64,000 bases of DNA from Siniperca chuatsi. Taxonomy: Eukaryota > Chordata > Actinopteri > Centrarchiformes > Sinipercidae. Each line of letters opens with the position of its first letter. Within the stretch, counting starts at the first letter, position 1. Shown piece after piece: positions 26,640 to 36,744 of this stretch. The stretch is from contig NC_058061.1 in NCBI RefSeq assembly GCF_020085105.1, positions 5,775,784 through 5,839,783 on the forward strand, read 5' to 3'. The notes below the pieces were generated by a model. That model saw only the letters and a program-made list of their open reading frames with translations. It searched no databases and was not told the DNA's origin. The position numbers and the translations under genes are program-made.

Positions 26640-27250
26640 TCTGAATATGATCCCATCTTGGACGTTGAGTAAAATCCCTTTGCAGCGCCAAAGCCCCCCA
26701 GCTGATTAACTCTGATTGAAGGTCCTGAAATTACCTCCAGACTTGGTCAAATAGTTGGCTTAATGAAGGGCAGCTAATGGAGCGGAGAGCTATGCATGCA
26801 TGTCATGTATCCATGCGGCTGATCATCAGCAGCGCCAGGGGCAGCTGGGGCCTCGAGTTTATTTTTCGCTGACTGTTATAATGCCTGGATTTTTCTTGTT
26901 TGTGGAATCAGTTTATGGAGTAGATGTATTTCTAATACTCTTCATTATGACATCTGATCATGATGTTTTCACTGGATTTTAGGTCAAATACTTCATCAGA
27001 GAAAGGGTTTATCTGCAGCTGAAACATCTTTTCTTGGCCTCATTTGATTCAGATCCTCTCATATCCTATAGCGTTTTAATGCAGTGGAATTCTTTTGGTC
27101 TCTGCCCAATTTGTTTCCTTCATGATTAAGAGCTGCGTAACTCAAGTTGTTTCATCTCCTCCCCTCTCCAGATGGCAGCTATTTGAATAGGCATGCAAAG
27201 CTCTGATCAGCACAGGCCATTCAAAACAAAGAGAACAATCAGTTGTACTC
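26640..27250. other. Candidate regulatory element with SOX/POU-like sites
   Basis: Unique non-coding sequence containing an octamer-like ATGCAAAG (27193-27200) close to SOX-type AACAAAG (27225-27231) and GAACAAT (27233-27239). The left part carries CTGATTAACTCTGATTGAAG and CATGCATGTCATG. No open frame of interest. Function is inferred. Confidence 0.3.
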
Positions 27251-28522
27251 TGACATAAACAGCGATTTCAGTATTTAACCAAATTATGTTATATATTTTC
27301 ACCACCTGTTTACTCTGTGAAAAGAAATAGAAAACTTCAGCTGATATCTTTGAAAGCTTACTTGGATGAAGCTCAGTAATGCTATAAAGTATGACTGACA
27401 GCTACAGAGTGTAAATTATTTGAGAAAGTTCTGTGCAGCCGTGCATGCATGTGCATCTGCATGCATTTGTGTCAAACTCATTTGTTCCAATTTTTGTGTG
27501 TTTTTCCCTCTTTTGAGGAGCTGGCAGGCGACAGAGCCGCCATCATCTGGGTGCAGCAATGCCTCAAAACACAAAGAGCCCCATTCAGAGGTTTCAGCAG
27601 CCATATCCCACACCCACACAGTCAAGGGGACACCCAGACCCATCCAGCACACAGCCTGGAGTCATTATGGAGAGCAGTGTGTACTTGCGCAGCAGTAAAA
27701 CATTCACAGGAAAACATTTAGCATTAAACGAAGGCTTGGAGGAGAAGAATAAGAGCAAAAGGATAGAACAAAAACCTGGAGATCACCATATCTGTCCAGG
27801 AACTGTCTCCCTCCTGCCATCTCATCTACAGTGATTTGTATGTTCATCAAATATACACAGGAATTATTCCCACAGCTTACAACAATATTTTACAGTTTCA
27901 GCTATCCGAGGAGCTCAGGGGTCCACATACCATGTGTAAAGTGAGTCTGGTGCCAGGAGCTTCCCTGGACTCGTGTGTCAGAGATGGAGCCAGAAAAGAT
28001 CTCAGAGGCAGACAGAGAGGCCCCAGTCCCTGTGAACTCTAGACAGAGGCAAACGATGGCGGAACAATATTAAAGGGGAAGCAATTTTACACATCAAAGT
28101 CTGCTTACAGGTCTTGGGGAGTACTACTGCATACGTGAAAAGTTGTGTAAAGTCTTTTTTGGCTGCGTGAAGTCTGATAAAATTCCTCAAGTGATGTCAC
28201 TTGAGTCAGCATCGGATAGGTCTGAAGACTGCAAGTTTGAAAATGAAAAAGAATCTGGTGGTTGTGGAGTTAGAACGAAATGAGCTTACCAAACCTCTGT
28301 AGCCCGCTCCTCATCTCTGCTTGAGGCTAGAAGCTTGAGGCTACATTAGCCGCTACTAGCATAACACACCCAAATCTCCAACTCAGCTGTTGGTGGAATA
28401 AAAATATGATGTCTGGTTCTGCCGCATCGATTTTGATATTTTGTTTAAAACTGTCCATCACAAGTCAATGTTATTATATATACATATACATACGTGTGTG
28501 ACTGTGTGTGTATATATATATA

Positions 28523-28683
28523 GCTTGAGGGTTCTGTGCAGTATCTTTGCTGTTCCTAGTACTGCACTCTTCTGGACCGAGATGTCTGGTGTTCTTCCAG
28601 GTATTTCTGTAGTTTCTCATGTTCCTTTTTCCTGATGTTGCGATCACTTGGTATTGCCACGTCAACCACAACGGCTTTCCCGT
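28523..28683 (-). mobile_element. LINE 3'-terminal coding relic
   Basis: The minus strand reads GKAVVVDVAIPSDRNIRKKE, then HEKLQKY. In another frame it continues TPDISVQKSAVLGTAKILHR, then TLKL. Both blocks belong to the C terminus of a LINE polyprotein common in fish and invertebrates (often annotated as a type-1/R2-like retrotransposable element). The piece normally between them is missing, so the copy is internally deleted. The family name is from memory and not certain. Confidence 0.6.
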
Positions 28684-28686
28684 ATG

Positions 28687-28718
28687 TGTATATATATATA
28701 TATATATATACACACACA
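28687..28718. repeat. (TA)n followed by (CA)n microsatellite
   Basis: About 11 TA units followed by CACACACA, next to the LINE relic at 28523-28683. Confidence 0.9.
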
Positions 28719-28774
28719 GTATGTCGCAAATTAAAAAGATAGGTATAGGTATAGATAAGATATAGGTGTGTGTG

Positions 28775-29229
28775 TGACGGTCATCTTTGGTTGATGTTTC
28801 ATGCCTCTTGCTATGGGCTTGTTTCTGGTCCAAGAGTGTCTTAATGAAATTCCCAAAGTGCAAAGATCCTTCATTTTTTAATGAGTGTGACTCCCAGGGT
28901 GAGAACAATTTACTCTGTGGATGCCAAGGTTGAAAATCATCAAAGGCCCTGATATCAAACACACAGGCACTTTCATATTCCCACACTGAACCGTTCCCTT
29001 TAATATCATAAATCTGAAATTTATTTGGCTTCGCAGTGACTGCGATGAAATACGGCACTTCAACCATCAATACATCCTGCAGCAGCCTTTGCAGACTCTC
29101 TCGCTTCTGAAAGCTGCTGAGTCTACATGTCACCCCACACCAGTTCAGGCAAGGCAGGGCAACTGACTTGACCCATGAAATATTCATATGACGATGTTTT
29201 GAAACACTTTTGCATTTATTAAAAGTCAC
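28775..29229 (-). other. Unrecognised open stretch on the minus strand
   Basis: An open frame continues through about 150 codons of complex sequence, for example VEVPYFIAVTAKPNKFQIYD and FDDFQPWHP, before running into microsatellite and a LINE relic. I recognise no family, no clear splice sites and no start context. It may be a chance frame in conserved non-coding DNA or a decayed exon. Confidence 0.2.
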
Positions 29230-30205
29230 TTTAAGTCTAAATAATGGATTGTGTAATTTGACACTGGAGATGGCTCAGTCTGACATTAAAAAGAAAGCAT
29301 TGGCAGGTGCATGAAAACTTATAGAAAGGTGTCCCTTTTTAACATGATGTGTAATCTGACACCACTTAATTATCAGAGTTAAAAGACGGTAACACTCACA
29401 GCAGGAGGGCAAAAGGAGGCCAAAGATCTCTGATCTTACAAATCACCAATCTAACTGAAAGATTTATATAGGAAACAATCACACTGGACGACTACAGTGT
29501 TTGTAGTGTTAGCGAACAGTGCAGAATTAACCATTTTCTTAGTAATATGCATGATTGTGTACTGTCACGCTTGGAGTTACTTATAATCACAGACATCTGG
29601 GGCAAATTGCTTCAGCAATGTAAAAACAGTCACTGCTGAAGCCTAAAGACAAAGACAAATCAAATACACATTTTGCAGTGCGCCAGTGATATTTTCTGTG
29701 GAGGTTTATTCTCATTAGATTCTATCTGTAGTGAACTTAACTGTCATCTATGAAGCACACACTGCCTCCTGTTGACCAGAGATGAAAACACAAACAAAAA
29801 GCTGCACTACGAGCATTGTTTTTTTTAAAAAGCAGCTCACTGAATAAATCATCATTGTACAAAACGTCAGTAGAGTGCACACTATGGTGGTGTGCAAGTG
29901 CTTGTGTCATCCAAGCAGACAGTGTGATAATGTAAACAGTAGTTTTTGGTGTCCCAGTTTTTTTTTTTTTTTTTAAATCAAAGAACACTTTTAACGGAGA
30001 ATTCAGTCTTAATATACAGTAGTGCCTGCAGAGAAAAGCTTTACAAACTGTGCAGAAGATTAACATGTACTAACACTTTACCATCATTATTTCACATTCT
30101 GGTTTAAACATCCATTCTTTGTTCCATAATGACATAAATGTTTAGTAACCTCAAATTTTCCTGGATGATTAACTATACGTTTCATTGTGAATTACAATTA
30201 GAGCT

Positions 30206-30211
30206 TTTATT
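30206..30211 (-). terminator. TWNK: Candidate TWNK poly(A) signal
   Basis: An AATAAA hexamer on the minus strand (TTTATT on plus) lies about 235 nt past the TWNK stop codon. It is the nearest canonical hexamer downstream. This is positional inference only. Confidence 0.4.
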
Positions 30212-30445
30212 TCATATATTCTAGAATATATATATTCGTTTGTGTTGCTCCAACATACTTGTGTTCAGCTCAGTTGAACCCTATGTTATGGACATAAAAC
30301 TGTCTAACGTTATCTTTTGTATATCTCTGGATCAGCTTTTCTTCCTCTGTTTCTAACGGTCAAATATAACTGAAGAAGTGGTAAAACTGACCCACAATCA
30401 ACAGAGAACATTATCCATGCTGCCTATGATTTCCATTCATTATTA

Positions 30446-33400
30446 TTACTTCTGCATGCTTTCATTTCCAGTTGCAGGATTCTTAATAGTTCGTGGAGTC
30501 TTTGTTGTTTTGGCCGCTTTCTCTTTTTTAACCTCTTCCTTCTTCACCGCCACCTCGACCTCCTCGACCTCCTCGACCGCTTCGTTTTCTGGCTTGGTGG
30601 TGACCTTCCTCAGCTTGTGCTTGCCCTTGACGGGAGCAGAGAAAGTGAGCGACGACTTGATGAAATCCAGGGGGAAGATGCCGACGTCTCCGTCAAAACG
30701 GTTCTTGGTCACCTGCAGGGACCTACGACCGGGACACGTCACCAGCTTCTTCTCCTGCAGAATGAGGACGTTGTCGGCTTCTTGGCTGGCCTGGAAGGGT
30801 TTAAAGGTCAAGATGTGTCTTAGTTATATCGAGTAACTCCAGCTGTGTAAAGACGGTCAGGACATATGTATTTTCATGATAACGTCAAGTCAATGAATGC
30901 GTTTATTTGTTTATTAAGATCCACTACTCTTGGCCTAAAGAAACACATGATGAGCAAATTAATACAATGAAGGCCAAAATTAAAAACACAGAAAAAAGGG
31001 TAAAAGGCTGTAAAACAAAAGTATATGCACCAAGTAATAAAATAATGGCAATGAATTATATTTTGACAGCCCAGGTTTAGTCAGGTTATGTGCAGCGGTG
31101 TGAAATGTAATTCCTGAAACAGTATGGTATGAGAAGAACGTCATATTATCTTATTTAATTCTCAGCTTTTTTGTGCCTTGCCTTTACACTATACAACCTA
31201 TTATTTATTTTTATTTGATACATCATAACAAATTGCACATTTTATCTTATTTTTGCTCATTTTTGCTCATTAATTATTTTTTTGTTCCGCTCTCTCTCCT
31301 TGTCCTCTTTAAAAGATGAAGTGTACTAAATTGTAAATAAAATTGTTTAAAAGTAAAATTCTGACACTGATTTTATTCAAATATATTCATGAACTACGGT
31401 TCTCACTAAAACATGGTAAAAGAAAAAAGAGTTGAAAATGGAATCTGTCACTGTTTCTTACTGTTTCTTTTACCATGTTTTAGTGAGAACCGTGTAGTTC
31501 ATGAATATATTTGAATAAAATCAGTGTCAGAATTTTACTTTTTACTGTTTCCCTTTCAGGTTAATCAAACTGAAAATTACCCAATAAAACAGAAGGATAA
31601 GACATTCCTCTGTCTTACCTTTGCTGAACCAAAGATGGATGCTGTTTGCAGTTCTCGGTCATCCTCCTCTTTCCTGGGGTGAATGATCAGAGTGACATGG
31701 CAGCTGCTGTTGGTGGCAAACTTCCTGAATGCTCCGATAATGTGGTCCTGGACTGCAAACCTGGAGCACATGAAATATCATTTATTTCCATATTTGTCAT
31801 GACAAATGTGATGAAACTGATGACAAATAAAAAACACAAATAACTGTTCCAAAACTACATTCAGATTTCATTGTTAACATTATAACAAACCACACAGCCC
31901 AACATGGAGTAAACCAACCCAATAAAGTTGCATTTGGAATCAGCTTTATTTAAACTGACACAGATACAGGATAGAAATTGTTTATCTTCCTATTTGTCAT
32001 AACTCTTACTCACTTGTCTACTGAGAGGTTTTCCTGCCCCATCATGAACTGCAGGTTGTCAATAACGACGTGGTTGATATCATATAGGTAGACAGCATGT
32101 TGCATAGTGTCCAGAACTGTCCTATAGAAAAGTTGGAGAAGGGTCAGACCAAAATGATTCATATAAAAATGCTGCTTTTATATCATGTAAAATCTGTATT
32201 ACACTGCAGGTGAGTAAACAAATGAAGCTCACACTTCACAAACTTACATACTTTCCACCTGCCATGGTTATAATAAAGCCTCCAAGTATTTCAGACAAGT
32301 ACTTCAGCTATAGGGCTGCAACTAACCATTATTATGTAATTGTTTGGTCAATAAAATGTCAGAAAAGAGTGAAAAATGCTCATCACATTTCACTGAAGGT
32401 GACATCTTCAAATATCTTGGGTTTTTTTTCCAACAAACAATCCAAAACGCAAAGATATTCAAGTTATAATGATTTAAAACAGAGAGAAGCAGGAAATCCT
32501 CGCATTGGAGAAGCTGGAACCAGAGAATGTTTGGCTTTTCACTTTAAAAAATGGCTTAATAGATTATCACAATAGTTGCCAGTTAATTTTCTGTTGATAA
32601 ACACATCGACTAATCAACTAATCATTGCAGCTCTCTTCAGCTTAAATTTGGTTCAATATCAAAGAATTTGAAGCAATCGCCGGCTTATTCTTACAGCTAC
32701 TGTTGAAGTAATGCAGTTGTATTACTTGTTGATCTGTTCTTGCCTGACACTGACTGAAAATGAGCAATTACATTATGCCGACTGGGATTAAAAAGAAAGA
32801 AGGCTGTATCCATGCAACTAGCTGGATTCCTGAAACACTGATAAGATTTACTTGATGTTTTGCTGTCCGTGGAACGTCATAAAGTAGAGTGGCAGCTCTT
32901 CAAACTTGTCTGCCCAGAAGTCGTACTGCTCCAGGTTTTCCTCGAGCCTCTGCATGGCAAACTGTGTCAACATGATCTTAGCCAGACGCACGTTGTTGAT
33001 CTCAAAGCTGCCCCATAATGTGTTGACGCCCTGCATGCAAAGGTCCAGGGCAACCTCACTGATAAAGGTGGTCTTCCCACTGCCAGTAGGACCTGGTAAA
33101 CAAAGAAACATACATTATAAGATAAACTACAGATGTTTGATTATAACCTGTGCAGAGTGGAGAAGAGATAATGACATGCACCAGTGTTTACACCTCATAT
33201 TCGAACTCGTCATGTCCAAAAGATGTGGCACTCAGCCCAGCCTTCCTGCCCTGAATATATTCTTTTTCAGGATAATTTGATCAAAAATAAACCTTGGCCT
33301 GCCATGTGTGTATATACAAAGAGGGTAGCTCCAACACCTAAATTTAAAACACAGTATTGGAACCTGCTATTACTTACAAACTGATTGATAATAACAATAT

Positions 33401-36020
33401 GTAGTTTTTAAAGCTGCATTGATTTATTTTTTGGCCACTCGGGGGCATTGAAACAAGCTGAAAACACAAAATTGACTTTTTATCACCTAATTATTACATT
33501 TTTTTCACAATCTAGTCACCAACTTAGTCTCTCTGCTGTTTGGTAATGGGCAGGTACTGTACAGATAGTGTTTATCAGAGCCTTTTTGCTGAAAACTGCT
33601 ACCTGCTGTGGAGTTTGTGGGACAGAAAATCAAAACAATGAGCTAAAAGATGCTAAAACGAGAGCAACTGCAGAGTTGGGTGATAATTCTCTGTACACTA
33701 CGTACGACACCTTTCACATTACACAGTCATTTGATCCATTATTAATATAAAATATTGATTAATGCAGCTTTAATGTTTTATGATGCTATAAAAGATGCTA
33801 TAAAAACAGGTACGAACCAGGACTATATATTTAATTATGATTACTTGAGAAACACATAAAATGCTTTTTTTTTTTTTTTTTTAAACAAAAAAAGAAATTA
33901 CTGATTGGGCCTTTAAACATCATGTTTCCTTATACCTGTGAAAACAGTCAGCTCCCCCTTGCGGTGTCCCTTCAGGATCCTGTTGAGCTCCAGAAACCTC
34001 GTCCACTTCACTCCAGCCACCTGCTCTGTGTTCACCAGCTCCCCGAACACGTCCTCTCTGAGCTGCTTGAAGGACACTATGGACTTATGGGCCGCTGGGA
34101 TGGAGGATTTGATGATGTGGCTGAAGTTCTTCCCCTGGGCCAGTGCCTCCACGGGACATGGCCGGTACTCCCCGGGCCGCACCAGCGAGCAGCGCCTCAG
34201 ACCTAGCTTGCGTGAAAAGATCTTTGACGCCTCCCAGGAGCGAATATCGCCTCCCAGCCACAGCGTCACACGCTTGAACTGTTCCAGGTAAGGCAGCAGG
34301 ATCGGTGGCAGGCAGCTGACCCCACGTGGAAGAGCAACACTGGGGAGTCCTGTGGCCTGGCTCACAGCCAGAGTGTCCAGCTCATGTCCAGTCAGCACCA
34401 CCTCCGAATCCATACGGGCCACCAGGGGGAGGCCAAACAGGTTGTAGTAAGAATTACACTTTGGGACTGTAGCTTCATTATAAGTAACTTTCTCAGTGTC
34501 GGTGCTTTGGGCGGAGAGAAGCTTCACCCCCTTTAAGGAGGCGTCGGGTCCACCAAACCAGGGGAAAACCAAACTCTTGGTAGGCTTGAAGAGCCTCACG
34601 CCAAACTTCTTGAGGGTTGCATTAGAGACCTTTGTGATCTGAAACAAAACATTGATAAACTGTATCATTCTGTGAAGAAAATAATCTTCAGATGTTACAA
34701 TATGTTCACTACATTTTTTCTGGTTATTGTACCTTTTTCATTTACCTGGCATTTTTTAAACTTTCAAATCTCTGTTATGTTTGAACTTGTTTTTGATAAT
34801 CATGCCAAGGCCTCCTAGCAACTGAAAACAAATCTAAAATATTACAATTAAAATTTTTAACCATATGTTAGTATGTTTTATTGTATTGTTCTGTTCATAT
34901 TATTTTGTCAAAACATCTTCCTTGTCACCTCAGCTTCTAGCCTTTGATTGTCTTAACTAGTGTTTTTCTTTGTTTTTCATCGTCTTGTTTATTTATTGGG
35001 ACTACTGCATTTTATTCTATTCAGACCTTTGCAGAATTTAGTTTTGAAAAGTTCTTTATGCAATAAGTTAAGTTTTATATTATTACTCACACTTTTAATG
35101 ACATGTATTTACAACAGTTACAGATGCAAAATCATTAATAAGAATGAAAAATTATCTGCAAATTAAAAATGGATAATATATTCATTAAATAAATGTAAAT
35201 GGGGCTTGTTTGCCTCTTACACCTTTATCTTCTTAATATATCTGATTTCATTGATGACTGTAAGCTTATTATGAATAGCTATATATGGATTTACTTCCCC
35301 TGCTTTTCAATGATTCAGTGTTGATTATTCAAACCCTAACAAATGTAAGGATAAAAACACACACCAGCACAGACTCAACAATACCTGGAACATGGTTTTA
35401 ATCAACTGAGCCTCGTCCTCAGGGACGTCACTGAAGGGAACAGAGCTAGACCAGATCCTCTGCACCTCCCTCAGCTCTCTCTCCCTCTCCTCCTGCTCCT
35501 CCACACTCTCTGGATATCCCAGCAGCACATTAGGGCTGAGGACGTCCTGCCCCTCCTTCTGCATCACCTCCAGACAGTCCTGGAGATCCTCCCAGCTCCC
35601 TTCCACCAGCGTGTCTTTACACAGAAACTGTCCAGTGGTTTTGTCGATGAACAAGGAGAAGCTGTCCTTCCTGGCAGACGAATCGACAAAGATGCTCGGG
35701 ATGTGGAGGCAGCTGTAGCCATCGTGGAAGGGAATGTCTTTGGAGCGCAGATACTGTTTGATGTCTGTGACTGTGATGGGGCTCACAGGAAACTCTACAG
35801 TAGACTTAGCATCCTTTTTATAAGCCCTGGTCCCACTGTGTGCCAGGAAGTAGCCTTTACCCCGAAGCTCTAAACCACATGGAGTCTCAGGAGGCCTGTG
35901 GAGGAGCCTCTGAGTGAGAAGTCTCACACAGAGGGGTGAAAAGTGTCTTTGGTGGAGAAGCCTCGGGGCTGCCACCTGCAAGAGACAGGTGGTGCCCTTC
36001 AGGAGCAAGCTCCTCCACAT
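30446..36020 (-). CDS. TWNK: Twinkle mitochondrial DNA helicase (six coding exons, one frame break)
   Basis: Twinkle is the hexameric 5'-3' helicase that unwinds mtDNA ahead of DNA polymerase gamma in the mitochondrial nucleoid. Coding exons on the minus strand: 36020-35385, 34638-33936, 33092-32852, 32122-32014, 31760-31619, 30790-30446. All have AG acceptors and GT donors, and the phases join. Corrected for one extra base in exon 4, the product is 724 aa (human 684). Residues 1 to about 70 are Arg-rich with no acidic stretch, as in a mitochondrial targeting peptide. A degenerate primase-like half follows. The RecA-type helicase core shows Walker A GPTGSGKT (about 447-454), Walker [13 protein letters not shown], the H3 segment with IIHPRKE, and the H4 segment with KNRFDGD. 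The C-terminal tail is an acidic/lysine-rich low-complexity stretch. The start is the first ATG of the targeting-peptide exon. The frame break in exon 4 is listed separately. Family identity is certain; exon ends come from splice consensus and phase. Confidence 0.95.
31349..31542. repeat. Near-perfect inverted repeat, arms about 77 bp, in TWNK intron 5
   Basis: The left arm 31349-31425 is the reverse complement of 31464-31542, apart from a two-base gap (the right arm has two extra bases). The loop is about 38 bp. The right arm lies between two copies of TTACTGTTTC, at 31458-31467 and 31542-31551. A transcript would fold into a long hairpin. Confidence 0.9.
32014..32122 (-). pseudogene. TWNK: TWNK coding exon 4 carrying a +1 frameshift
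   Basis: This 109-nt exon encodes the Walker B (H2) block. Exon 3 ends two bases into a codon, so the exon reads K-TVLDTMQ and then should continue HAVYLYD...[12 protein letters not shown]. At plus-strand 32099-32102 the sequence has three T where the protein frame needs two. Read literally, the frame passes through T-C-C-L-P-I to a stop after about 541 residues. Without that base the exon is 108 nt and its 3' phase fits exon 5 exactly. No alternative AG acceptor or GT donor nearby restores the frame while keeping TVLDTMQ. Exons 1-3 and 5-6 are all intact. The cause could be an assembly or sequencing error, a polymorphism, or real damage. Error is the most economical view because TWNK is essential. 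Confidence 0.85.
32312..32634. repeat. Dispersed repeat C in TWNK intron 3
   Basis: It has short inverted ends: AGGGCTGCAACTAACCATTA at the left and TAATCATTGCAGCTCT at the right. The interior has TGTCAGAAAA.AGTGAAAAATG and a CATTGGAGAAGCTGGAACC stretch. Related copies lie at 10500-10715, 11760-12040, 37070-37396, 45594-45852 and 53797-53990. Confidence 0.7.
32848..33111 (-). other. TWNK: TWNK exon 3 region: Walker A and helicase core
   Basis: The exon proper is 33092-32852 (241 nt). The acceptor is a pyrimidine-rich tract ending CCAG, and the donor is GTAAAT. The split glycine codon at the exon 2/3 junction starts the P-loop GPTGSGKT, whose Lys and Thr bind the nucleotide phosphates. The conserved H1a segment LWGSFEINN follows; its Glu is the usual catalytic base in DnaB/gp4-type helicases. 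The exon ends in FHGQQNIK, typical of Twinkle. No defect is seen here. Confidence 0.9.
33395..33775. repeat. Dispersed repeat F, copy 2, in TWNK intron 2
   Basis: It has the same block order as the copy at 2650-3050: TTTGGCCACTCGGGGGCATT, CTGCTGTTTGGTAATGGGCA, TTTGATCCATTATTAATATA, then a tail close to AATGCAGCTTTAA, complementary to the first bases, so the ends may be inverted. Confidence 0.6.
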
Positions 36021-36044
36021 GAGTTATCTGGTTAGGACATTGAA

Positions 36045-36293
36045 CCTGCAACAGACATAAAAATAGGAAGAAACGTCAGCTTAATAAAAGTAACAGCAAA
36101 GTCACAAAGGTATGTCTTGGGTGACCTATGCTAACGTTAGTCAAAGACAGGACAGACAGTGAGGCAGAAAATCGTTATTTTTTATTAAACGGACGTTTAA
36201 CGGACAAGGAAATTAGCCTGAATATGTGTGAAAGCCTTAACTAAAAACAAATAAGGTTTAATAAACGAAAAACCACACACAATCACACTTACT
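36045..36293 (-). other. TWNK: Probable intron in the TWNK 5' UTR
   Basis: Read on the minus strand, a good donor (CA then GTAAGT) follows base 36293. A pyrimidine-rich tract ending TTGCAG is followed by an exon starting at 36045. This would place a short non-coding first exon ending at 36293, then an intron 36292-36046, then 25 nt of leader before the ATG at 36020. This is inferred from splice consensus only. Confidence 0.5.
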
Positions 36294-36744
36294 GGCTCTG
36301 TAGTGTGCCCTTATTTTTCTCCATGCTCCTCTTACTCGCCCGGGCTTTATGGTACGTTTTCAAAACAAGTTCGTGTGAAACATACGGTGAAAGGTACCGA
36401 ACTACGTGCGTTTGTGCTACATTTTAATTTTATATTTTTAAAACACTTTAAAGCTTTTTATGTGTATTTTTTAAATAAACATTCAAACATATAAAATAAC
36501 ATTCAACATTTGTATTTGCTGACGGAAGAAGTGTTATTAAGAAGTCGCATTTCCTTTAACCGTCGTGTCAGGTACATGTTTCACTCCGGAACATATCGTC
36601 GACGGACCGCACTATATACATGCCCGTCAACTCGTCCTCTATGAATACTGTTGCTATTTAACGTCTTTAGCGGGTTGATCGTTTTTGTCCAGCGGTTTTA
36701 ACAATATCTGAATTATTATATAACCGTTGATTGACGGTTAAACG
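36294..36744. promoter_or_regulatory. Putative bidirectional TWNK/MRPL43 promoter
   Basis: The two genes diverge and leave about 450 bp between the inferred first exon of TWNK and the MRPL43 start codon. The right half is enriched in CpG compared with the flanks. It contains ETS/GABP-type cores: CGGAAG at 36523-36528 and CCGGAA at 36586-36591. GABP (NRF-2) sites are common in promoters of nuclear genes for mitochondrial proteins, so a shared mitochondrial-biogenesis promoter is plausible. Transcription start sites cannot be placed from sequence alone. Confidence 0.6.

Noticed and set aside
1..30000. LZTS2 coding exons expected from human synteny
   Set aside because: I searched the minus-strand frames for leucine-zipper coiled-coil exons and saw none. 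The gene may lie beyond the left edge or be elsewhere.
30378..30836. Plus-strand 152-codon open frame over TWNK exon 6
   Set aside because: It is the antisense shadow of the TWNK C-terminal exon. The minus-strand reading carries the conserved helicase motifs.
33938..34291. Plus-strand open frames over TWNK exon 2
   Set aside because: Antisense shadow of a GC-rich coding exon with no similarity of its own.
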